DNA of 64,000 nt from Candidatus Vagococcus giribetii (GTDB taxonomy: Bacteria > Bacillota > Bacilli > Lactobacillales > Vagococcaceae). The stretch's first letter is position 1; every line of letters begins with the position of its first letter. The stretch is from assembly GCF_017316185.1 (NCBI RefSeq), contig NZ_JAFLVX010000018.1:124001-188000 (forward strand), given 5' to 3'. The notes under the pieces are model-generated. The model did not search any database, was not told where the DNA came from, and saw only the letters and a list, made by a program, of their open reading frames with translations. The position numbers and the translations under genes were made by a program. Below, piece after piece: positions 48,473-56,969 of the stretch.

Positions 48473-49057
48473 ATGAGTCTTATTGTACTAATGGGACCAC
48501 AAGCAGTTGGTAAAATGACTGTGGGACGTGCTCTTGAAAAAAAGATAGATGGTAAGCTACTATTCAACCATCAGACAATTGATTTATTTGCTAATTTTTT
48601 AGGGTACACACCTGAAGCGTTTCGTTTATCAGATGAGACTCGGCTAGAGTTATTTAAAAGTTTTGTTAAGGGTAAAGAAACTAATAAGGTTAAAGATATT
48701 ATTTTTACTGTATTAGTTGATTTTGATAGTCAGTCAGACATTGACTTTCTACAAAGTATGACTGATATTTTTCAAAACGCGGGAGAACCTGCCTATTTCA
48801 TTGCGTTATCAGCAGATTTAGCTGTACGATTAGAGCGAAATGAACACGAGGAACGGCTCCTAGCTAAACCCTCAAAACGAGATTTAGACTTTTCAAAGAA
48901 CGAGTTGATAACAAGCGTGACAAAGCATCGCTTAAACACGTCTCAAGAAGAGCTAAAACAGTTGTTTCCTGATGTCCAGTCTCTACTTATTGATAATACT
49001 CAGCTATCTCCTGAAGAAGTAGCTAATAAGATACATGCCTTTTTAATAGCGCATTAA
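48473..49057 (+). CDS. P-loop kinase-like NTPase
   Basis: A 194-residue protein with Walker A GPQAVGKMT at about 8-16 and a shikimate/adenylate-kinase-like fold (RLERNEHEERL could be a lid region). It shows no further family signature to name the substrate. It is 20 bases after the PBP gene with AAGGAG as ribosome site, so it may share its transcript. It ends at a terminator shared with the convergent membrane-protein gene. Confidence 0.72.
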   Translation: MSLIVLMGPQAVGKMTVGRALEKKIDGKLLFNHQTIDLFANFLGYTPEAFRLSDETRLELFKSFVKGKETNKVKDIIFTVLVDFDSQSDIDFLQSMTDIFQNAGEPAYFIALSADLAVRLERNEHEERLLAKPSKRDLDFSKNELITSVTKHRLNTSQEELKQLFPDVQSLLIDNTQLSPEEVANKIHAFLIAH

Positions 49058-49098
49058 AAAAATCAGCCGGAAGATTATTCTTCTGACTGATTTTTTTT
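49056..49098. terminator. Bidirectional terminator
   Basis: AAAAAATCAG-C-CGGAAGA pairs with TTCTTCTGACTGATTTTTT with one mismatch between two convergent genes. Confidence 0.85.
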
Positions 49099-50271
49099 GA
49101 TATCGTTTATAGGTTCAATGATTATTTCATAAACCGCATTGTTCAGATGAGCTAATTGTTGAATGTGCTGTAATAATAGTAAAATCCAACTAAAAGCTAG
49201 ACCAAATGCTAATAATTCAAAAACGGTTAGAGATAAGTAACCCACATTTTGAAAAAGGAAATTACAAACCAGTAGAGTAGCAGCAATCCCATAAGATACC
49301 ACTAAAAACTCTCTAGTCACTTTAGGCAAAATCCAGCGTATACTTACAATTAGAATAATGATTAGATAAACAAGCATCTCAGCTGCTTTTGTATGCAGAG
49401 CATGTAATTGGCCAGTCCCATTATTAGGAAAGAAACCAACGCCTCCTAGAGAAATCGCAACAAGTGTTAATAAGATTCTTAATAAATTGACTTTAAAACC
49501 CGTGTAATCATTTTTCTTCAAGTTTACGAATAAATAGTCGATTAAAGCTACCATCAAAAAGGCAGATAACAATATCGTTAAATTAAACTGCCAACTACTA
49601 GTTGCTTCATTCGTTCCTAAAAAACTAAAATTGTATTGCCACCAGTGGCTCTCACTATTTGTTAACATAGAAAAGAATACACCACCAATGATTACAACGA
49701 TTAAAACCGAAACAAGCATTGAAGAATCAAAGGTCAAAGCCGCATAGATCATGATGTAATTAATAATGGCTGTAAAAACAAAGAATATAGCCGTGGCTGT
49801 ATAAATATCAAAACTAGCACCTTCAAAAGCCATACCGATAATCCAGAAAAAGGCTAAGATTCCTAATAATAGCATCACCATAAAAGAAACAATGATTGTT
49901 GGTACATTTCGCCACTGAATATCGGCTAAACGATAATTCTCTGGATTTTTTTTCTCTTTAATAAAAAAGGATATAAAAGAAACACTTCCTCCAAACAACC
50001 CAAAAAGTAAGACAGCCGAAGAGATGGAATTATCTCCAGTCATTAAAATTTGGCTATCGCCTAAAAAATAAAACAAAGCAAAAATAACTACACTACTAAT
50101 AGCTGATGGCAATAAAAACCAACGAAGTGAAATCTTTTGTGTTTCAAAAGGGCTTTTCTTTTTTTCGATGACTAATTTTTGATGCTCTCGCTTTAATAAT
50201 AAAGTCTCTTCACCTGACAAAGAAAAATATTCTTCAACTTCTTCAGGTAAAGTCACTTGAAATTTTGTCAC
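49075..50271 (-). CDS. DUF998-like multi-pass membrane protein with AbrB-like N-terminus
   Basis: A 398-residue protein. Residues 1-38 look like an AbrB/SpoVT-type swapped-hairpin element (MTKFQVTLPEEVEEYFSL...LLLKREHQKLVIEKK), which is odd on a membrane protein. About ten membrane helices follow from residue 50. The WWQYNFSFLGT segment near 205 and FFPNNGTGQLHALHTKAAE near 295 fit the DUF998 family. The function is unknown; its single neighbours do not help. ACGAGGAG-type ribosome site is not seen, but AAAGGAGTTG precedes the ATG. Confidence 0.72.
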   Translation of the reverse strand: MTKFQVTLPEEVEEYFSLSGEETLLLKREHQKLVIEKKKSPFETQKISLRWFLLPSAISSVVIFALFYFLGDSQILMTGDNSISSAVLLFGLFGGSVSFISFFIKEKKNPENYRLADIQWRNVPTIIVSFMVMLLLGILAFFWIIGMAFEGASFDIYTATAIFFVFTAIINYIMIYAALTFDSSMLVSVLIVVIIGGVFFSMLTNSESHWWQYNFSFLGTNEATSSWQFNLTILLSAFLMVALIDYLFVNLKKNDYTGFKVNLLRILLTLVAISLGGVGFFPNNGTGQLHALHTKAAEMLVYLIIILIVSIRWILPKVTREFLVVSYGIAATLLVCNFLFQNVGYLSLTVFELLAFGLAFSWILLLLQHIQQLAHLNNAVYEIIIEPINDIKKNQSEE

Positions 50272-50359
50272 TCATATACAACTCCTTTCTTTATATTATT
50301 TCAATTAATATAATCTCATATTGACTGAAAACTAACAAGAAAGTAAGTCAATAAACCTG

Positions 50360-50965
50360 TTATAAAATTCCCTTGTTTTTTGACCAATTAATGACGCCTG
50401 AAAGTAACAATAAGCTCATGATAGTTCCTTCACGGATAACAATTGGCAGTGTGAACACTAAAGAGATGCTGAGTGATAAAACAACACAACTAATATCTAC
50501 GCCGTATCTTAATTGCGAAAAAGATAAGTGAGTTCTTTCAGCGACCAATTGACAAAAAAACTCAATCGGGAAGGTAATGGTAGCTAGCCTCACTACTTGT
50601 CCTGTACCAAAACCAGCAATGCAAACTCCTGCAATAAAAAGAAGCAGCTTACTAAGATAATTAGTCATGACTAAACTCTTGAAGAGACTGTAATACACGA
50701 CGTTAATGACAAGACCAAAACTCAATGTAGCCAGTAACATTAAGATATATTTAACTAGTTTTTTCTCATTGTCGACCACAAAGCATGCTACAAGAAACAG
50801 TAAATTAATAAGGGACGTAACGGTGCCGATAGGAATCTCTGTTAAGTTAGATAAAGAAACATTTAGGGAATTAAACGAGCTAACGCCAATCCCTGCTTTA
50901 ATAGTCATAGAAATCCCAAAAGCACTTATTAAGTAAAATAAAAGTGACATCATTATTTTTTTCAA
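50360..50965 (-). CDS. YczE/YitT-like membrane protein
   Basis: A 201-residue protein with five predicted membrane helices (about 5-22, 43-62, 72-92, 103-125 and 155-185). KAGIGVSSFNSL and the second-half FPIEFFCQL match the YczE/YyaS style. It is divergent from a Crp/Fnr-family gene, the same pairing seen for this family in other Firmicutes. In Bacillus YczE influences surfactin synthesis; a transport role is only inferred. Confidence 0.78.
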   Translation of the reverse strand: MKKIMMSLLFYLISAFGISMTIKAGIGVSSFNSLNVSLSNLTEIPIGTVTSLINLLFLVACFVVDNEKKLVKYILMLLATLSFGLVINVVYYSLFKSLVMTNYLSKLLLFIAGVCIAGFGTGQVVRLATITFPIEFFCQLVAERTHLSFSQLRYGVDISCVVLSLSISLVFTLPIVIREGTIMSLLLLSGVINWSKNKGIL

Positions 50966-51048
50966 TTCAATTCTCCTTTCAAAACTAATAGTACATGGTT
51001 TAAAAAAATGGTAGTATGATATATAGCCTATTTTTGAAAGGAGTTTTT

Positions 51049-51705
51049 ATGGAGAAAAGAATATTTAATCCCTCAACTGATTCATTTCCTTTTCATATCC
51101 CAGGAGTTAATCAGGCTGTCCTCACGGAATCGTCCCTTTTTTATTTCAAAAATAGAGAGTTTATTACAAAAGAGATGACTGAACTCAACTACTTATTTAT
51201 TATCATAAAGGGAAGAGCTAAAGTGATTGCTAATCAAGAGAATGGCAAACGCATTATTTTACAGTTTCTAAAAGAGGCTGATTTAATCGGAGACTTATCT
51301 ATTATTGACATTGAAGATGAAACAAAAGACGTTGTTTCTACAGGTGAGACTATTTGTCTAGGAATCCCTCTGACAGTCGTTAATGAGGCATTACTACAAG
51401 ATAACTCTTTTTTACTCTTTCTCTCTCAAACGATTGGTAAAAAACTCTTGGCTCGTATGAATCATTTTAGAGAACAACAAACCCAAGAGGTAAAAATTCG
51501 CTTAGCTAAGTTACTTATGACTATTTCTTCTGACAATATGTATCAGGAGAAACATACAGAAATTGCCGAGTATCTAGGTGTAAGCTATAGGCACTACATG
51601 CATACATTTAAATATTTTAAAGATCTAGAAATACTTCAAAAAAAAGGGACTGCTTTTCAAGTAAATTTAGAAAAACTTCAACTTTATTTAGATTCCTCAG
51701 AGTAG
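51049..51705 (+). CDS. Crp/Fnr family transcriptional regulator (YeiL-like)
   Basis: A 218-residue regulator. The N-terminal cyclic-nucleotide-binding-type beta barrel (about 20-130) contains LFIIIKGRAKVIA and the GDLSIID turn, but not the full cAMP phosphate cassette. The C-terminal winged helix includes HTEIAEYLGVSYRHYMHTF at about 165-185. No Fe-S cysteine cluster is seen. The ATG at 51049 follows GAAAGGAG. It is divergent from the YczE-like gene, 83 bases apart, and is likely its regulator. Confidence 0.82.
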   Translation: MEKRIFNPSTDSFPFHIPGVNQAVLTESSLFYFKNREFITKEMTELNYLFIIIKGRAKVIANQENGKRIILQFLKEADLIGDLSIIDIEDETKDVVSTGETICLGIPLTVVNEALLQDNSFLLFLSQTIGKKLLARMNHFREQQTQEVKIRLAKLLMTISSDNMYQEKHTEIAEYLGVSYRHYMHTFKYFKDLEILQKKGTAFQVNLEKLQLYLDSSE

Positions 51706-51768
51706 TTCATAAGCTAGTCATAAGTTATTGATACAATAGAAAAATGATAAAAGAAGAGAGATGATGAG

Positions 51769-54108
51769 ATGTTAGAATTAAAAGACATAAAAAAATACTA
51801 CCATGTTGGTGATACGGTAACTAAAGCTCTAGATGGTGTCTCTGTTTCATTTAGAAGACAAGAATTCGTTGCTATCTTAGGAGCTAGTGGGTCTGGAAAA
51901 ACCACAATGCTAAACGTTACAGGTGGTCTAGATAATTATGATTCGGGTGACATGATCATTGATGGTAAATCCACAAAAACCTTTAAAGATAGCGATTGGG
52001 ATGCTTACCGAAATAATTCTATTGGATTTGTTTTCCAAAGTTACAACTTAATCAGTCACCTAGGTATTATTGAAAATGTAGAGCTAGGGATGACACTTAG
52101 TGGAGTTGACAAGAAAACCAAACGAGAACACGCTACTGAAGCCCTAAAAAGAGTGGGGCTAGAAGATCACATGAATAAAAAGCCTAATCAGCTATCCGGT
52201 GGTCAAATGCAGCGCGTGGCCATTGCTCGTGCCTTAGCGAACGATCCAGATATCCTGCTCTGTGACGAGCCAACAGGAGCATTAGATACTGAAACAAGCG
52301 TTCAAATAATGAATTTAATCAAAGAATTATCAAAAGAAAAATTGGTCATTATGGTAACTCATAACCCTGAACTGGCTTATGATTACGCTGATCGCATCAT
52401 TGAATTTTCTGATGGAAAAATTAGAAAAGATTCCAAACCTCATCTAGAGAGTAAAAAACAAGATCAATTTAAACTTGTCCGAACAAAAATGAGTTTTTTC
52501 ACTGCTCTTAATTTGTCTTTCAATAACTTAAAAACAAAAAAAGGAAGAACCTTTTTAACAGCTTTTGCTTCTAGTATCGGAATCATTAGTATAGGGATTG
52601 TTCTAGCCCTTTCAACGGGATTCCAAAAACAGATTGACCAAACACAATCAGAAACCTTGGCCAAGTTTCCGATTACAATCTCAAAAATAACTACTGATCA
52701 AACAACGAATCCGCAACATTCTTTAGGTAGCGAGAAAGGCAAATTTGCAACTAAAAAAGAGGTAACTGCTAAAACAAGCGAAGAAGATAAAATGCAACAC
52801 ATCAACAAAATAGATCAAGATTACATCGATTATTTGAAAAAGATGGACCCTGAATTAAATAGTAGTATCGGCTACACAAGAGCAGTTAACATGAACCTTT
52901 TAAGGAAAGTCGACGATCAAGTGAAACCAGTATCCTTTTCAAATGCGAAAGATTCATCTGGCGTTTCGATGTCTAGTACCATGAGCAACATGACTGGGAT
53001 TGGCGTATCTTCATTTCCAACCAATATGAATGGAAAAGACAATGAGTTTTTAACAGAAAACTATACTCTTTTAGCTGGGGACTATCCAAAAGAAGCAACT
53101 GACATTGTCTTAATTGTCGATAGAAACAACAGTACTAACATCAATAGCTTAAAAAACATCGGTTTTGATGTGAAAGAAGACACTGAATTACCTTTTAATG
53201 ACATTATCGGAACAGAAGTCAAACTCGTTCATAACAATGATTTTTACGCAAAGCTTCCAACAGATAATTTTATACCAAATACCGATTATGAAGCTCTCTA
53301 CAATAGTAAAAACAATGATACGTTAAAAGTTAGCGGAATTCTTCGAGTGAAGTCATCTTCAACAATGAACCTTTTAGCACCAGGATTTGCTTACAGCAAT
53401 GAATTAACGTCAAAAATCGTCACAGATAATGAAAATTCAGACATTGTCAAAGCACAAAAAGACAGTGATGTTAATGTCATGAGCAATGAAGCTCTTGACG
53501 AATCTGGTAAAGAAAACTTTTTAGCCTATCTAGGCGGAAGTAGTATTCCAGCAAGTATCATGATTTATCCAAATAACTATGGCAACAAAGATGATGTCTT
53601 AGCTTATCTCGATAAATACAACAAAGAAAAAGACAAAGAAGACAAGATTTTATACTCTGACTTAGCTGGAACCATGACTGATTTAACGGGTGGTCTAATG
53701 GACGCTGTGACTTATGTTTTAGTTGCTTTTGCAGGTATCTCTCTTGTAACTAGTATGATTATGATTGGTATTATTACGTATACATCAGTCCTAGAAAGAA
53801 CAAAGGAAATAGGCGTTCTTAAAGCACTAGGGGCTAGAAAGAAAGATATTACTCGTGTCTTTGATGCTGAAACATGTATTTTAGGAATTGCCTCTGGTAC
53901 CTTAGGAGTGACTATTGCGTACTTAGCCACATTCCCGATTAATAGCTTACTCTATAATCTAACAGACTTAAAAAATGTCGCTCAGTTAAATCCAGTTCAC
54001 GGAATCATTCTTATTGTCGTGTCAACTGTCTTAACAATGATTGGTGGACACATTCCAGCCAAAATAGCAGCGAAAAAAGACGCTGCCATTGCTTTAAGAG
54101 CGGATTAA
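51769..54108 (+). CDS. Fused MacB-like ABC transporter (ATPase + FtsX permease)
   Basis: A 779-residue single-chain transporter. Residues 1-225 are the ATPase: Walker A GASGSGKTT near 37, signature [15 protein letters not shown] near 143 and Walker B LLCDEPTGALD near 163. The permease follows with helix 1 near 262-285, a long Ser/Asn-rich extracellular domain (about 285-640) and three C-terminal helices near 645-670, 705-725 and 745-765. This layout is that of MacB and of peptide or bacteriocin self-protection exporters. No membrane-fusion partner or peptide gene is next to it. It follows the Crp-like gene by 63 bases. Confidence 0.9.
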   Translation: MLELKDIKKYYHVGDTVTKALDGVSVSFRRQEFVAILGASGSGKTTMLNVTGGLDNYDSGDMIIDGKSTKTFKDSDWDAYRNNSIGFVFQSYNLISHLGIIENVELGMTLSGVDKKTKREHATEALKRVGLEDHMNKKPNQLSGGQMQRVAIARALANDPDILLCDEPTGALDTETSVQIMNLIKELSKEKLVIMVTHNPELAYDYADRIIEFSDGKIRKDSKPHLESKKQDQFKLVRTKMSFFTALNLSFNNLKTKKGRTFLTAFASSIGIISIGIVLALSTGFQKQIDQTQSETLAKFPITISKITTDQTTNPQHSLGSEKGKFATKKEVTAKTSEEDKMQHINKIDQDYIDYLKKMDPELNSSIGYTRAVNMNLLRKVDDQVKPVSFSNAKDSSGVSMSSTMSNMTGIGVSSFPTNMNGKDNEFLTENYTLLAGDYPKEATDIVLIVDRNNSTNINSLKNIGFDVKEDTELPFNDIIGTEVKLVHNNDFYAKLPTDNFIPNTDYEALYNSKNNDTLKVSGILRVKSSSTMNLLAPGFAYSNELTSKIVTDNENSDIVKAQKDSDVNVMSNEALDESGKENFLAYLGGSSIPASIMIYPNNYGNKDDVLAYLDKYNKEKDKEDKILYSDLAGTMTDLTGGLMDAVTYVLVAFAGISLVTSMIMIGIITYTSVLERTKEIGVLKALGARKKDITRVFDAETCILGIASGTLGVTIAYLATFPINSLLYNLTDLKNVAQLNPVHGIILIVVSTVLTMIGGHIPAKIAAKKDAAIALRAD

Positions 54109-54116
54109 AAATAATC

Positions 54117-54164
54117 AAGCCTACCATAAAAGAACTAGCGTTCGACATGTGGTAGGCTTTTGTT
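54117..54164 (+). terminator. Terminator of the MacB-like gene
   Basis: AAGCCTACCA (54117-54126) pairs with TGGTAGGCTT (54150-54159). The loop carries a further GAAC/GTTC mini-stem. Confidence 0.85.
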
Positions 54165-54199
54165 TATACTTAAGACATCATTAAAAAGGGAGTAGTTAG

Positions 54200-54769
54200 A
54201 TGACTGATATAAACAACATTAAAACAATACTTGAAGGGAATCATGAACTTATAGGTATACTAAAAATTGTTGAGTCACTCCATTTAGCAGATTCATGGTT
54301 ATGTGCTGGAACGATAAGGAATTATATTTGGGACATTCTTTCAAACAAGAAGGAATTAACCTGTTATTCAGACATCGATGTGATTTTTTATGATCCAAAT
54401 ATCACTTATGAAGAAACCTTAGAATTGGAACAAGACTTAATTCAAAGGTATCCAAATTACAATTGGGAATTAAAAAATCAAGTCTACATGCATATCCATA
54501 ACCCCAACACAGCAGTTTATACGTCCTCATATGATGCTATTTCCAAATTTCCTGAAACATGTACTGCTATAGGAGCCCGTATAAATAAGGGGAATATTGA
54601 ATTAATAGCACCTCATGGCATAGAAGACCTTGTCAATTTTGGTGTAAAACCAACTCCTTTTTTTAAGAACGATTCCGAACGAATGGCTCTATTCATCAAA
54701 CGAGTAACTCATAAAAAATGGCACTTGCGATGGCCTCAACTATCAATTGAAGATAATAATATTATGTAA
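54200..54769 (+). CDS. Nucleotidyltransferase family protein (DUF925-like)
   Basis: A 189-residue protein of the nucleotidyltransferase-like PF06042 type. AGTIRNYIWD near 37 and SDIDVIFYD near 58 form the core strand with the paired acidic residues expected for metal binding. The C-terminus ends in KKWHLRWPQL, common in this family. The substrate is unknown. AAAAGGGAG is the ribosome site. It is the last plus-strand gene before the minus-strand block. Confidence 0.83.
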   Translation: MTDINNIKTILEGNHELIGILKIVESLHLADSWLCAGTIRNYIWDILSNKKELTCYSDIDVIFYDPNITYEETLELEQDLIQRYPNYNWELKNQVYMHIHNPNTAVYTSSYDAISKFPETCTAIGARINKGNIELIAPHGIEDLVNFGVKPTPFFKNDSERMALFIKRVTHKKWHLRWPQLSIEDNNIM

Positions 54770-54783
54770 ACCTCTATAAATTA

Positions 54784-54816
54784 AAAAGGATATGACAATG
54801 ATCGTCATATCCTTTT
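54784..54816. terminator. Bidirectional terminator
   Basis: AAAAGGATATGAC pairs perfectly with GTCATATCCTTTT around a 7-base loop between convergent genes. Confidence 0.92.
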
Positions 54817-55891
54817 ACTCACTCCATAGATCATTCATGGCATTTCTTTGTTCCTTATCAACGATGTGAGTATAAATTGAGGTAGCACTAGTTCCTGTTT
54901 GGCCTAATTGATGAGAAACTGTTAGCAGGCTATTCGTTTTTTTATAAAGTTGTGTACCGACTGTGTGACGCAATTTATGTGGTGTTATTCGTACTTTAAA
55001 GGCAGTAGAATACTTAGCAACCAATTTTTCCACTGTAGAAGGCTCAATTTGTTTTGCTTTACCCTTAAAAGTTGTTAAAAATAAGGCTTTTTGACTTGCT
55101 TCAGGTTGATACAAAGTGACTCTGCTTTCTTGGTAGTCGATAATATAGTCTATAAATAATGAAGAGATAAGGGCCGTATCTTTAAATCCACCTTTCCGAA
55201 TTACGGTTGCTTCTAAATTGACTGTATCTAAGTCACTAACTTGCATGTTAACTAATTCTGATAAACGCATACCAGTACCTAGAAACAGAGCAATAATAGC
55301 AAGGTCTCTGATTTTATTTCGTCTAAATGCTGCAATAGCTTGATGACTTTTTAATGTTCCTTCATAATCTTGATCAATATAGTATAGAAATAAAATAGCT
55401 TCATCATCAAGTAACAGCTTCTTTTCTATGGCTCGTGAACGCTCTTGAAGGGTAGTTGTTGCTCTAACATTTTCAATTTTTAGCATTACATTTTGCTTCA
55501 AATATGTCTGATTATTCTCATCTTCGGTTTGAGTGCTTAAATAATTAAACAGAGAACGTAGGGCAGTTAATGTTCGTTGAACAGTCACAAAAGAACGACT
55601 TCGATTGTCTGTTGAGGTCCCATTCTTAGGGCCATGCATCAAGTGAGATTTGTAAAGCTCTAAATCTTCTTTACGAAGTCTATCTAAATCCTCTAAGGTA
55701 ACAGATTGAACAGAGGAGGTGATAGATTCTTCTTGAAGCCACTCAAAAAAACGTCGGTATTCCTTAGCATATTCATATAAGGTAACCGTTGAGTAGGGAA
55801 CTAAACTTTTTGAGTGAATATATTCGTTAACAAACCAGGGCAGAGTAGCTTGTTCTAATTCTAGTAGATTATTTATTTTTTCATGTCTCAT
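54815..55891 (-). CDS. xerS: Tyrosine recombinase XerS
   Basis: A 358-residue tyrosine recombinase of the XerS type, known from streptococci and lactococci as the single enzyme that resolves chromosome dimers at difSL. LPWFVNEYIHSK...PYSTVTLYEYAKEYRRFFEWL (17-51) is the family N-terminus. Catalytic residues are R209 (GTGMRL), K233, H305 and R308 (HKLRHT) and Y340 (SIYTHI); the usual second His is Gln331 (LGQTG). The frame is open upstream to 56062, but ATG 55891, after AAAGGACC, gives the right length. A sigma-A promoter with a LexA-type box precedes it, and a dif-like repeat lies about 100 bases upstream. Confidence 0.92.
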   Translation of the reverse strand: MRHEKINNLLELEQATLPWFVNEYIHSKSLVPYSTVTLYEYAKEYRRFFEWLQEESITSSVQSVTLEDLDRLRKEDLELYKSHLMHGPKNGTSTDNRSRSFVTVQRTLTALRSLFNYLSTQTEDENNQTYLKQNVMLKIENVRATTTLQERSRAIEKKLLLDDEAILFLYYIDQDYEGTLKSHQAIAAFRRNKIRDLAIIALFLGTGMRLSELVNMQVSDLDTVNLEATVIRKGGFKDTALISSLFIDYIIDYQESRVTLYQPEASQKALFLTTFKGKAKQIEPSTVEKLVAKYSTAFKVRITPHKLRHTVGTQLYKKTNSLLTVSHQLGQTGTSATSIYTHIVDKEQRNAMNDLWSE

Positions 55892-55916
55892 GTTAGAGGT
55901 CCTTTCTTTCAAAAGA

Positions 55917-55928
55917 GAACATACGTTC
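55917..55928 (-). promoter_or_regulatory. LexA (DinR)-type SOS box before xerS
   Basis: GAAC-ATAC-GTTC matches the Gram-positive core GAAC-N4-GTTC with an AT-rich centre. It lies from about +3 to +14 relative to the start predicted from the promoter at 55937-55965, a normal operator position. Confidence 0.7.
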
Positions 55929-55936
55929 ATATGTTT

Positions 55937-55965
55937 ATTATAGTAAAAACAAAGAGGTAAGTCAA
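55937..55965 (-). promoter_or_regulatory. Promoter of xerS
   Basis: On the minus strand TTGACT (55960-55965) and TATAAT (55937-55942) are exactly 17 bases apart. Confidence 0.82.
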
Positions 55966-55987
55966 AGTTAACTGTAATTATATTATG

Positions 55988-56027
55988 TCTACCATTACGG
56001 AAAGATGAAACTTTCAAGAAAGGTAGA
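55988..56027. other. Candidate dif recombination site for XerS
   Basis: Two 17-base arms (55988-56004 and 56011-56027) form an imperfect inverted repeat (13 of 17 pairs) around ATGAAA. The inner 28 bases, ATTACGGAAAG-ATGAAA-CTTTCAAGAAA, have the 11-6-11 layout of a dif site. As I remember the lactococcal difSL, its arms share TTnCGnAAA and TnTCnnGAAA, and both occur here. It lies upstream of xerS, where difSL is found in streptococci. Confidence 0.5.
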
Positions 56028-56580
56028 TTTATCATTTTATTGATGATGTAACAGATGCACACAGATCACTTGTAGTGACTTTTCAAACTTTATTATTAAT
56101 AATCCTATTAGTAACAGCAATCTACATCAATCAGTTTATTGTATGATTATCATCTAAACATCTAAATCACTGAATTCGACTGGTTTTACACGTATTTAGA
56201 GTTTACATGCATATTAAAAAGCTCATTTGAATTTAGTTTTTATTGGTTACTTAAATTGACTGATTCATCTAATTAACTTAGTTAACTGTATAAGTAACTC
56301 GCAAATCAATGACTAATGACTTAGATAAAAACTAATTGATGTATCCGAATCATAGTTTAAACTGTGCACACTAATAAAAACTTTGTACTGAATTAAGTTG
56401 CTAACACATCTTTAAACTAAAAGAATAAACGGATCAATCTGATGTATTCATATAATCATTAGATACATAGTATTATTTATGTGTTTGAACCTCTCTTTAA
56501 TCAACTTGGTTTAATATATATTATGTAAACCAACGATAAATTTTATTATCCCCTCTAGTGTAAGTACTACATAAAAAGAA

Positions 56581-56619
56581 AAAAGACTAAACAACTACCT
56601 TATCGTTGTTTAGTCTTTT
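56581..56619 (-). terminator. Terminator overlapping the small membrane protein gene end
   Basis: AAAAGACTAAACAAC (56581-56595) pairs with GTTGTTTAGTCTTTT (56605-56619). On the minus strand it begins inside the last codons and ends with T-rich DNA. Confidence 0.85.
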
Positions 56620-56812
56620 TGGGTTGAACTGAGCAAGATTTGCGAATAAACATATTATGTAGCATCAACAAAATCCCGGTAACTTGAAGAATACCTGCAA
56701 TATTAAATACTATTGATGAATATGCCGTTTGATCAAACAAAGTAAATAACATCAATGAACTAATAATCATAACAGTTGCTATTTTGCTTTGTTTATTGTT
56801 GTTCCAACACAT
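56600..56812 (-). CDS. Small two-helix membrane protein, function unknown
   Basis: A 70-residue protein with two predicted helices (about 11-27 and 34-53) and a basic tail (KPKKTKQR-type). The strong terminator placed at its stop, and a weak AGAG-type ribosome site before the ATG (TTTAGGAGTG), support it as a gene. I do not recognise the family. It stands alone, between the terminus-like region and the CGNR gene. Confidence 0.6.
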   Translation of the reverse strand: MCWNNNKQSKIATVMIISSLMLFTLFDQTAYSSIVFNIAGILQVTGILLMLHNMFIRKSCSVQPKKTKQR

Positions 56813-56969
56813 AAAATCACTCCTAAAGAGAATCTAATATCAATTATAAGCATCTTTTAAGGATTCGTACACTTTTATGATTCTTTAACAAATAAAGGAA
56901 GCTTTTCTAAAAAAATCAAGTCGCTTCGATTAGCTGCTTCTCCTTCTGCTAAAATGGCTGCTTGAAGGA

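Larger units (their letters stand above)
55892..56599. other. Long AT-rich region without genes upstream of xerS
   Basis: Apart from the xerS promoter, LexA box and dif-like repeat (55917-56027), about 570 bases show no supported gene. A plus-strand open stretch around 56036-56148 ends like a membrane segment (LLLIILLVTAIYINQFIV) but has no start or ribosome site. The rest is AT-rich with short scattered direct repeats. Confidence 0.5.

Noticed and set aside
54132-54143. GAAC-TAGC-GTTC, a second LexA-like core
   Set aside because: It lies inside the loop of the terminator at 54117-54164, has a non-consensus centre and no gene start beside it.
56036-56148. Plus-strand open stretch ending in a membrane-like segment
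   Set aside because: No start codon with ribosome site, short and AT-rich; chance or old gene debris.
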